Origin: an uncultured Alphaproteobacteria bacterium
Lineage (GTDB): Bacteria > Pseudomonadota > Alphaproteobacteria > JALCBB01
Length of the DNA: 64,000 nt
Assembly (NCBI GenBank): GCA_958267355.1
Contig: OY279575.1
Coordinates: 1,496,295 to 1,560,294 of the forward strand
Reading direction: 5' to 3'
A program made the position numbers and the translations under genes. This document shows positions 51,499 through 58,400 of this stretch, one piece after another. The notes under the pieces are model-generated. The model was not told the DNA's origin, searched no databases, and worked only from the letters and a program-made list of their open reading frames with translations. Every line of letters begins with the position of its first letter. The stretch's first letter is position 1.

Positions 51499-52464
51499 GT
51501 GCTCGAGACTCCGCAAGAGACCTTTCAGGCTCGTCCAGGCCTGTTTCTGGTTAGTGCAGTCCCGCCCCTGCTCTGGCTGGCACTGCTGTTTTTTCTCCCT
51601 CTGTTTTTAATTTGGGGCTATTCGTTCGGCGAAAAACGCGGACTCATTGATATAGAAGTCGTTTGGACTCTACAAAACTATGCCGACGCCCTAGACCCTG
51701 TCTATGTCAAGATTTTTTTCCGCACACTTTTTTATACAGCTTTGACCACGGCAATTTGTCTCATCATCGGCTTTCCTGTGGCACTGGTTGTTGCCTTCGC
51801 CGATGAACGCTGGAAACCCTTTTTGTTGCTCCTGATTGTCTTGCCCTTTTGGACAAACCTACTGATTCGCACCTTTGCCCTGATGCGAATTCTAGGACGC
51901 AAAGGCACAATCAATGGAATCTTAGAAAAACTTCACGGCTCCCTAGATGCCGCCCTGCAGTTTCTGGGCTTTGCAGGACTCGGCACATTTCAAGCCGTGC
52001 CTATGCTCTTCAATCATTTCGGTGTGGTCTTCGGCTTGGTCTATGTTGCCCTGCCCTTTATGGTCTTGCCACTCTATGCCGCCTTAGAACGGCTAGACAA
52101 AAGCCACCTAGAAGCAAGCCTAGATTTGGGGGCAGGGCAAATCCGCACCTTCTTGTTTGTGATTGTGCCAATGACAGCCACGGGAATTGTCTCAGGCTTG
52201 ATTATTACCTTCATTCCGACCTTGGGCTCGTTTTTGACCCCAGATCTTCTCGGGGGTCCCGACTCCGCTATGATTGCCACCATCATCGCCCGCCAGTTTG
52301 GCGATGCGAACCACTGGCCGTTTGGCTCGGCAATTGCTTGGCTTTTGGTCTATGTAACTTTCTTTTTGCTGGCACTGCAAGCGGTCTTCACCGCCCGCCG
52401 CGAAAGCCGTCTGCGGCAAGCAGGAGAAAGAGCCACAGGACAAGAACACGGAGCCGCCGCCTGA
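51499..52464 (+). CDS. potB: Polyamine ABC transporter permease (PotB type)
   Basis: The protein has 321 residues, starting at GTG 51499. Six membrane segments begin PLLWLALLFFLPLFLIWGYSFG. The permease EAA loop LDKSHLEASLDLGAGQIRTFLFVIVPMTATGI contacts PotA. It overlaps potC by one base (TGATG). The tail is Gln/Arg/Glu-rich. Confidence 0.93.
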   Translation: MLETPQETFQARPGLFLVSAVPPLLWLALLFFLPLFLIWGYSFGEKRGLIDIEVVWTLQNYADALDPVYVKIFFRTLFYTALTTAICLIIGFPVALVVAFADERWKPFLLLLIVLPFWTNLLIRTFALMRILGRKGTINGILEKLHGSLDAALQFLGFAGLGTFQAVPMLFNHFGVVFGLVYVALPFMVLPLYAALERLDKSHLEASLDLGAGQIRTFLFVIVPMTATGIVSGLIITFIPTLGSFLTPDLLGGPDSAMIATIIARQFGDANHWPFGSAIAWLLVYVTFFLLALQAVFTARRESRLRQAGERATGQEHGAAA

Positions 52465-53336
52465 TGGTTTTCTCCCGCCGCCCCCGCCAACTGCGCGAGC
52501 CCTTTGCCTACGCGAGCAAATTGGGGTTTCGCCTGTTCTTTTTGGCGACTCTGGTGTTTTTGTATGCTCCGATTATTTTGTTGATGGTCTTTTCCTTCAA
52601 TGACTCAAAACGCAACATTGTCTGGCGTGGCTTCACCACCAAATACTATGTCAAGGCATGGGAAAACACAGGACTCGTAGAAGCCTTTATTAATTCCTTG
52701 CTCATCGCCGTGGTCTCTACAATTGTCTCAATTGTACTGGGTACCTTGCTGGCACTCCTGCTCTGGCGGTTTCGCTTTCGCGGCAAGACGCTAATTGAAG
52801 CCCTGTCCGCCCTGCCGATTGTGATGCCCGAAATTTGTGTCGGGATTGCCCTTCTGGTTTTCTTCAATCGTATCGGTTGGCCGAATGATTTGCCCTGGCC
52901 GATGAATCTGTCCAAGATTATTTTGGCGCATATTACCTTTACCTTTCCCTTTGTGATGCTGGTCTTGCGGGCGCGTTTGGTGGGCTTTAATCCTGAATTG
53001 GAGCAAGCCGCTCGCGACTTAGGTGCCAGCCAACGCCAAGCCCTGTTTCATATTCTGATTCCCTACCTGCGTCCGGGCTTGGTGGCAGGCGGATTGCTTG
53101 CCCTCACCCTGTCGCTGGATGACTTCGTTATCACCTTCTTTACCGCAGGCCCCGATAGTGTGACCTTTCCGATAAAGATCTATTCGCTCCTGCGGCGGGG
53201 GATTTCGCCCGATATCAACGCCGCCAGTACGGTGTTAATTCTGCTAACTTTGCTTCTCGCAGGAGTCGGAGTCTGGTGGCAAACCCGTATGCAGAAAACA
53301 ACACTCTACACAGCAAACAGACCTGCCGTGCAATGA
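52464..53336 (+). CDS. potC: Polyamine ABC transporter permease (PotC type)
   Basis: The protein has 290 residues from the ATG at 52464 overlapping the potB TGA. Membrane segments include LATLVFLYAPIILLMVFSFND. The EAA loop NPELEQAARDLGASQRQALFHILIPYLRPGL is intact. LTLSLDDFVITFFTAGPDSVTFPIKIYSLLRRGISPDINA is typical of PotC. The frame is open far upstream inside potB, which is a shadow. Confidence 0.94.
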   Translation: MVFSRRPRQLREPFAYASKLGFRLFFLATLVFLYAPIILLMVFSFNDSKRNIVWRGFTTKYYVKAWENTGLVEAFINSLLIAVVSTIVSIVLGTLLALLLWRFRFRGKTLIEALSALPIVMPEICVGIALLVFFNRIGWPNDLPWPMNLSKIILAHITFTFPFVMLVLRARLVGFNPELEQAARDLGASQRQALFHILIPYLRPGLVAGGLLALTLSLDDFVITFFTAGPDSVTFPIKIYSLLRRGISPDINAASTVLILLTLLLAGVGVWWQTRMQKTTLYTANRPAVQ

Positions 53337-53412
53337 CTCCCATCACAGGCTCCCCACAACAAACTGTCCGCAAGCAAACCCACCCATCAACCCACACACA
53401 AGCCCAGATACC

Positions 53413-54732
53413 GTGCCGAACCCTGAAGACATAGCTCGCCCTGCAAGGCTACACAGCGAAGCACCACGCGGTGAAACACCACGCCCTGAAACGCTACGCC
53501 CTGAAACGCCACACCCTGAAACGCTACGCAGTGCAAGAATGCGCCCCGAACAGCGAGACAGCGAAAGAGCGGAGTCCGCAGAAGAAGTCATTCGCCTAGA
53601 GGGGATTGCAAAATCCTTTGGTGCGGTGACGGCAGTTCATCCGACTTCGTTTTCTGTCCGCCGTGGCGAGTTCTTCGCCCTGCTCGGCCCTTCAGGCTGT
53701 GGCAAGACCACTCTGCTGCGAATTCTCTCAGGGTTTCATCCGCCGACTGCAGGGCGGCTTTTTATTGACGGCACCGATATGACTGCCGTTCCTGCCAATC
53801 GCCGTCCTGTGAATATGGTCTTTCAGAGCTATGCAGTCTTTCCGCATATGAGTGTCGGCGAAAATGTCGCTTATGGCTTGAAGGTCGCAAAAGTCGCGCG
53901 CAGTGAGCGCCAACAGCGTGTCCGCGAAGCCCTAGAACTGGTGCGCTTGGGCGGAATGGAATCCCGCCGCCCCGCCCAACTCTCAGGCGGACAACAGCAA
54001 CGGGTGGCACTGGCGCGTGCCTTGGTGATGCAACCCAAGGTTTTGCTCTTGGATGAGCCGCTGTCTGCCCTAGATGCGAAGCTCCGCGAGCATATGTGTG
54101 CAGAACTCGTGCGCTTGCAAAAACAAGTCGGGATCACCTTCTTGATTGTCACCCACGACCAAGCCGAAGCCCTGTCTATGGCAGACCGCATCGCCGTGAT
54201 GAATCACGGACACCTAGAACAATTAGACTCGCCCGAAACGCTCTATACTTTTCCTGCTACCCGCTTTGTCGCCGACTTCATCGGGCGAATTAATTTTTTC
54301 GCCGCCGAAGTTTTAGCCGATGGCACAGTAGAAGCCCAAGCCTTGGGCAAGTTTCGCCCAGCGCAGGATTCCTTGCCCCAGGGAGCCGCCACGGCGGCTT
54401 TACGGCCCGAACAAATTGTTGTCTCCACGACAGCTCCGCCTAAGCAGGAAGGGAGAAGTATGGCACGCGGTACGGTTTCGCTCTTGGCGTACTACGGCGA
54501 TTATTGCACGGCTGAAATTGTCCTAGAGGGCAGAGAAGACAGCACAGAAGGCGAAAGCGAAGGCGGCACAGAAGACAGCCCAAAAGACAATACGGGCGGA
54601 CAAGCCAAGATGACAGTTTTCATCATCAACAACACCCCGCAAGCCCGCGAAATTGCCCGCGAAGGACAAGCCGTCTGGTGTTCTTGGGCAATCCGCGATC
54701 TGTTGCTCATCCCGCAAGCGGGTGGCGGCTAG
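53413..54732 (+). CDS. potA: Polyamine ABC transporter ATP-binding protein (PotA type)
   Basis: The protein has 439 residues from a GTG at 53413. ABC motifs: Walker A GPSGCGKTT, Q-loop FQSYAVFPHM, signature LSGGQQQRVALARAL, Walker B VLLLDEPLSALD, H-loop IVTHDQAEAL. A C-terminal TOBE-like domain follows. Residues about 18-45 are ETPRPETLRP repeats from a 15-bp array (53473-53532), and the first domain begins near residue 59; a later start is possible but none is obvious. A Glu/Ser/Gly/Asp insert (about 377-400) lies in the TOBE region. Confidence 0.93.
   Translation: MPNPEDIARPARLHSEAPRGETPRPETLRPETPHPETLRSARMRPEQRDSERAESAEEVIRLEGIAKSFGAVTAVHPTSFSVRRGEFFALLGPSGCGKTTLLRILSGFHPPTAGRLFIDGTDMTAVPANRRPVNMVFQSYAVFPHMSVGENVAYGLKVAKVARSERQQRVREALELVRLGGMESRRPAQLSGGQQQRVALARALVMQPKVLLLDEPLSALDAKLREHMCAELVRLQKQVGITFLIVTHDQAEALSMADRIAVMNHGHLEQLDSPETLYTFPATRFVADFIGRINFFAAEVLADGTVEAQALGKFRPAQDSLPQGAATAALRPEQIVVSTTAPPKQEGRSMARGTVSLLAYYGDYCTAEIVLEGREDSTEGESEGGTEDSPKDNTGGQAKMTVFIINNTPQAREIAREGQAVWCSWAIRDLLLIPQAGGG
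53473..53532. repeat. In-frame 15-bp repeat at the potA 5' end
   Basis: Four units of GAAACGCTACGCCCT and variants in exact register, encoding Glu-Thr-Leu/Pro-Arg/His-Pro. Confidence 0.92.
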
Positions 54733-54772
54733 GGCTATACTATCAGCACGACTAGAGGCACAGGAGATTTCT

Positions 54773-55222
54773 ATGAACGAGCAAGACAGCGACGCGGACG
54801 CAATCCGCCACGAAAGTGCCAGTGGCAAGGAGCTACGGGCAGAAGCCGCGGCAGATCTCAGTGGCTTGGACGGGCTAGCGCACCAAGTCACCCAAGACGA
54901 AGGCACCGAACGGGCGTTCAGCGGCAGCTTGTGGGACGAAAAGCGGTTGGGCGAATATCTCTGTGTCGTTTGTGCCACGCCTTTGTTTTCTTCTGCCCAT
55001 AAGTTTGATAGTGGCACGGGCTGGCCTTCGTTTTGGCGGCCTGTGGCGGGCAAGGCGATTATCACCGAGTCGGACAGAAAGTTATTTGTCCGCCGCACGG
55101 AAGTTCATTGCAGTACCTGTGGTGCCCATCAGGGGCATGTCTTTGATGATGGTCCGAAGCCAACGGGCAAACGCTACTGCATTAATTCTGCCAGTCTTGC
55201 CTTTCGTGCCAAGTCAGATTGA
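54773..55222 (+). CDS. msrB: Peptide-methionine (R)-S-oxide reductase
   Basis: MsrB repairs methionine-R-sulfoxide in proteins. It has 149 residues from the ATG at 54773, with AGGAG at about 54761-54766. The zinc pairs CVVC and CSTC, the substrate motif SGTGWPSFWRP and the catalytic Cys in KRYCINSASL are intact. The start overlaps no neighbour. The stop touches the next gene (TTGA), so the two are probably co-translated. Confidence 0.94.
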   Translation: MNEQDSDADAIRHESASGKELRAEAAADLSGLDGLAHQVTQDEGTERAFSGSLWDEKRLGEYLCVVCATPLFSSAHKFDSGTGWPSFWRPVAGKAIITESDRKLFVRRTEVHCSTCGAHQGHVFDDGPKPTGKRYCINSASLAFRAKSD

Positions 55223-55224
55223 GC

Positions 55225-56445
55225 GTGGCACAAAAAGCCTTAATCAAAGGAGCTTTGGTTACAGGTGCCGCTCAGCGTTTGGGTGCCATCTTTGCCGAGT
55301 CGCTTGCCGCGCAAGGATTGGCTCTGGTTTTACAGAGCTATAAAAGTCGCACTGCCTGTCAGGCTTTGGCGGACTCTTTGGCGGAGAAATATCAAATCAA
55401 AACGACTTGCCTGACCGCCGACTTATCAACGCCACGGGCAGGAGAAGAGCTCTATGCCGCCGCCGCCAAGGCGTTCGGTGGGGTGCCAAGGGTGATTGTC
55501 TCTAACGCGGCTTTGTTTCTGCCTGACTCTCTAGCCGATTCTGTGTCTGATTCTGCACCAGACGCTTTAACAAATTCTCTGTCTGCCCACGAAGCCCAGC
55601 ACCGCGCCCATTGGGCGGTCAATTACGAAGCCCCGCGAGCCCTTACGCAGAGCTACGCCGCCGCCTGTAAAGCCTTGCCTGACCGTCTAGGGGATGCGCT
55701 ACCTGTTATCATCCATCTCGGCGATGGCACCCTAGCCGCCGCCCGCCAAGCAGGACTCAAAGCCTATGCGGGCAGTAAAGAAGCCCTAATGGCACAGATT
55801 GCGCCACTGGCAGGAGAAGTGGCTCCGCATCTACGGGTGGTGGCACTGGCACCTGGGGCTTGTCTGCGTGGCAGGCGGCAAAGTGCGGAGCATTTTCAAG
55901 CCCTCGCCCAAGACCGTCCGTTGCATCGCGCGACAGCTCCGCAAGAAGTTGCGGCGGCAATAGAATTTGCTCTTGCTACTCCAAGCCTGACAGGAGAAAT
56001 TCTCTACCTAGATGGCGGTGCCCACGCCACCACCAACCAAGCCGCCCAAGATTTGAACTACGGCGTGGAAATTGTCCGCCTAGAAGTGCCGTGCCGCATC
56101 GGCTGGACAGCGGCAGAGCGGGCAAAGCCGCAACGGGTGCAGATTTCTCTCACCGCCCGCGCCTTCCTAGACGATGCAGCCTTGCGGAGCGAAGCCCTAG
56201 AGCAAGTGCTTAATTACAGTGCCATTGAAAGTTTGGTGCGTAGGCAGGTGGCAGAGAGTCAGGTTCATCTTTTAGAGCGTCTGGCGGTTGAGGTCTTGGA
56301 TGCAGTCTTTGCCTATGAGCCGCGTCTTGCCGCCGCGACACTCACCCTTGGCAAGCCCGATATCCGCTCCGATTGTGCTCGCCTTGGTATCACCCTAACC
56401 AGACACCAAACCCCCTTGCGGGGGAGCATCAATGCCAAGTGTTAG
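55225..56445 (+). CDS. Fusion of a FolM-like short-chain reductase and dihydroneopterin aldolase (FolB)
   Basis: The protein has about 406 residues. The first part (about 1-265) is a short-chain dehydrogenase: cofactor loop VTGAAQRLGAIFA, SNAALF, YAGSKEALMAQIA (Tyr/Lys pair) and the end GEILYLDGGAH. The TGAAQRLG pattern suggests FolM-type pteridine reductase. The second part (about 275-390) is FolB-like: VEIVRLEVPCRIGWTAAERAKPQRVQISL, LNYSAIESLVRRQVAESQVHLLERLAVEVL, VTLGKPD-like end. Both act in pterin/folate metabolism. The start is GTG 55225 (TTG 55219 overlaps the msrB stop). The C-terminal TPLRGSINAKC and stop are supplied by repeat cluster F. A Ser/Asp/Ala insert (about 101-122) lies in the reductase part. 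Confidence 0.82.
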   Translation: MAQKALIKGALVTGAAQRLGAIFAESLAAQGLALVLQSYKSRTACQALADSLAEKYQIKTTCLTADLSTPRAGEELYAAAAKAFGGVPRVIVSNAALFLPDSLADSVSDSAPDALTNSLSAHEAQHRAHWAVNYEAPRALTQSYAAACKALPDRLGDALPVIIHLGDGTLAAARQAGLKAYAGSKEALMAQIAPLAGEVAPHLRVVALAPGACLRGRRQSAEHFQALAQDRPLHRATAPQEVAAAIEFALATPSLTGEILYLDGGAHATTNQAAQDLNYGVEIVRLEVPCRIGWTAAERAKPQRVQISLTARAFLDDAALRSEALEQVLNYSAIESLVRRQVAESQVHLLERLAVEVLDAVFAYEPRLAAATLTLGKPDIRSDCARLGITLTRHQTPLRGSINAKC

Positions 56446-57087
56446 GAAATCAAGCAAGGTTTGGCTTCATAGTTTTAGGGGCAGAATAATTTTGTTTAGA
56501 GTCGCTAAATACAATTAGCCTTTGATTGAAATTATGAAGCCCAACAGCAGATTAGGGAATTAACGTCTGGCATTGACGCCGCACCGCAAGCCCCCTTGCG
56601 GGGGAGCATCAATGCCAAGTGTTAGGAAATCAAGCAAGGTTTGGCTTCATAGTTTTAGGGGCAGGATAATTTTGTTTAGCCCCCTGTAAGATCTTTAAAC
56701 ACAATTAGCCATTACTCTAAATTATGGGGCTCTTAAGCAGATTAGGGAATTAACGCTCGGCACGAATGCCGCACCGCAAGGTGCAACGCTCGGCACGAAT
56801 GCCGCACCGCAAGCCCCCTTGCGGGGGAGCATCAATGCCAAGTGTTAGGAAATCAAGCAAGGTTTGGCTTCATAGTTTTAGGGGCAGGATAATTTTGTTC
56901 AGAGTCGCTAAATACAATTAGCCTTTGATTGAAATTATGAAGCCCGACAGCAGACTAGGGAATCAACGCAAGGCATTGACGCCTTTACCCACGCCACTAG
57001 AAACAATTAACTTGCCACCAAAACTATGAAGCCTAACAGTTGGGCGAGAAGCTACGGCTTGGCATGAATGCCCCCCCGCAAGGGGGG
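56404..57087. repeat. Dispersed structured repeat, cluster F (seven cores in both orientations)
   Basis: Cores on the plus strand lie at about 56530, 56720, 56932 and 57020; cores on the minus strand at about 56468, 56648 and 56870. The minus-strand parts are three 88-bp copies (56411-56498, 56591-56678, 56814-56900) differing by about one base, so recently duplicated. Each contains the PLRG..NAK-encoding hairpin and a TAG. The final hairpin (57072-57087) is CCCCCC-GCAA-GGGGGG, three bases before the pgk stop codon. No other gene is seen between folM-folB and pgk. Confidence 0.92.
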
Positions 57088-57089
57088 TG

Positions 57090-58400
57090 TTAGAAGTCTA
57101 TGGCTCTGCCTTTGCGTTCCCAATCGCCGTAGCGGGTGGGTTCGGCACCTGTGGGACCGCCGAATTCGCGGCTCTGGTGAAAGGCGGCTTGGAGTGCAAC
57201 CAGGCCAGGTAGGGGCTGTCCTTCAAGCCATGCTAGAAAGGCTCCGCCGCCTGTTGAAAGGTGGGTGAAGTCTTGGTGGCGGGCTTGGGCGCGTTGAATG
57301 GCGAGTAGGGTTTCCCCGCCGCCGGCGATGACTTGGGCAGAGCTTTTTGCCAAGGCAGAGACCAAATCTACAGTGCCCTTGTCAAAGGGTGGTTCTTCAA
57401 AGAGTCCGAGGGGTCCATTCCAGACTATCAACTGGGCTTGTTCTATTGCTTTGGTGAAGGTGGCAATGGTTGTGCTTCCTATGTCAAGTGCTACTTGGTC
57501 GTTTGGCACACCTGCTTCAAGTGCGACAGTGGCAGGATGGCTCCAGCCTGTGGCGGTTTTTGTTGCGACAACAAGATCTTCGGGTAGTAGGAGTCGCGTT
57601 CCTGCGGTTTGCAAAAACTCTTGGGCGGCAAGGCGGGCTTGTTCTTCCAGCAAGGAGTTGCCAAGGGCAAAGCCACGGGCGGCGGCAAGTGTATTGGCAA
57701 GTCCGCCGCCGACTGCGACCCGTTCAAAGCGTCGGAGCAAAGCGTTAAGCAGGGGCAGTTTGGTAGAAATTTTCGCTCCCCCAACAATTGCCAATGAGCC
57801 TTTCAAGGGAGCGGAAGTTTCTTGGCTTTCCCCCAGTAAAGTGCGCAGAGTTTTGACTTCCTGTGCCAAAGCCAAGCCCGCAAAGGCGGGCAGGTGCTTT
57901 GCGACTCCGACAATGGAGGCGTGCGGGCGATGGCAGATTGAAAAAGCGTCCAGAAGATAAAAGTCGCCGAGAGAAGCAAGGTGTTTGGCAAGGTCTGCAT
58001 CGTTGGCTTTTTCGGCTTCTGTAAAACGCAAATTTTCAGCCAGAGCAATTGCGCCCGCGGGTAGGGCTTCTAGGTCTTGGCGGGTGAGTGCGCTGACGGG
58101 TTGCGGCAAAAAGGTAATCGGCGTAGCCAGCAAGGCTTCAAGCGGACGCACAAGCGGACGCAAAGAATAGCGTCTATCCGCCCCTTGCGGATTGCCAAGG
58201 TGGGCAAGGATAAGAACTTTTGCTCCTTGCTGTGTTAGTGCTGAAAGTGTTTCTAGGCTTTCGCGTAGGCGTGTGTCGTCAGCGATTTTTCCAGCCGCAT
58301 CCAGTGGCAGGTTGTAATCCACGCGCACCAGGACCCCCCGCCCCGCCAGCTCGTGACGGAGCAAATCATCTAGTGCGCCAAAGGTTTTTGTCTGGCTCAC
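57090..58400 (-). CDS. pgk: Phosphoglycerate kinase
   Basis: PGK makes ATP and 3-phosphoglycerate in glycolysis. It has 436 residues from a GTG at 58400 that overlaps the upstream stop as GTGA. VLVRVDYNLPLD, ADDTRLRESL, ENLRFTEAEKAND, GGAKISTKLPLL, VWNGPLGLFEEPPFDKGT and STGGGAFLAWLEG are recognisable. Two motifs deviate: the usual HLGRPKG reads HLGNPQG, and DAFGTAHRAHAS reads DAFSICHRPHAS. About 30 extra residues follow the normal C-terminus. Other substrate-binding Arg and His residues remain. Confidence 0.94.
   Translation of the reverse strand: MSQTKTFGALDDLLRHELAGRGVLVRVDYNLPLDAAGKIADDTRLRESLETLSALTQQGAKVLILAHLGNPQGADRRYSLRPLVRPLEALLATPITFLPQPVSALTRQDLEALPAGAIALAENLRFTEAEKANDADLAKHLASLGDFYLLDAFSICHRPHASIVGVAKHLPAFAGLALAQEVKTLRTLLGESQETSAPLKGSLAIVGGAKISTKLPLLNALLRRFERVAVGGGLANTLAAARGFALGNSLLEEQARLAAQEFLQTAGTRLLLPEDLVVATKTATGWSHPATVALEAGVPNDQVALDIGSTTIATFTKAIEQAQLIVWNGPLGLFEEPPFDKGTVDLVSALAKSSAQVIAGGGETLLAIQRAQARHQDFTHLSTGGGAFLAWLEGQPLPGLVALQAAFHQSREFGGPTGAEPTRYGDWERKGRAIDF

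Noticed and set aside
30832..56445. Frameshift or sequencing error explaining the odd C-termini
   Set aside because: Three independent genes share the same in-frame tail from the same repeat orientation, which errors would not produce.
311..57087. Integron attC sites
   Set aside because: GCCTAAC/GCCCAAC resembles the RYYYAAC core, but no paired GTTRRRY core bounds the units, no integrase is present, and the neighbouring genes are core genes rather than cassettes.
43836..57087. Repeat hairpins as intrinsic terminators
   Set aside because: The GC stems are not followed by T runs in either direction, although they lie at gene 3' ends.
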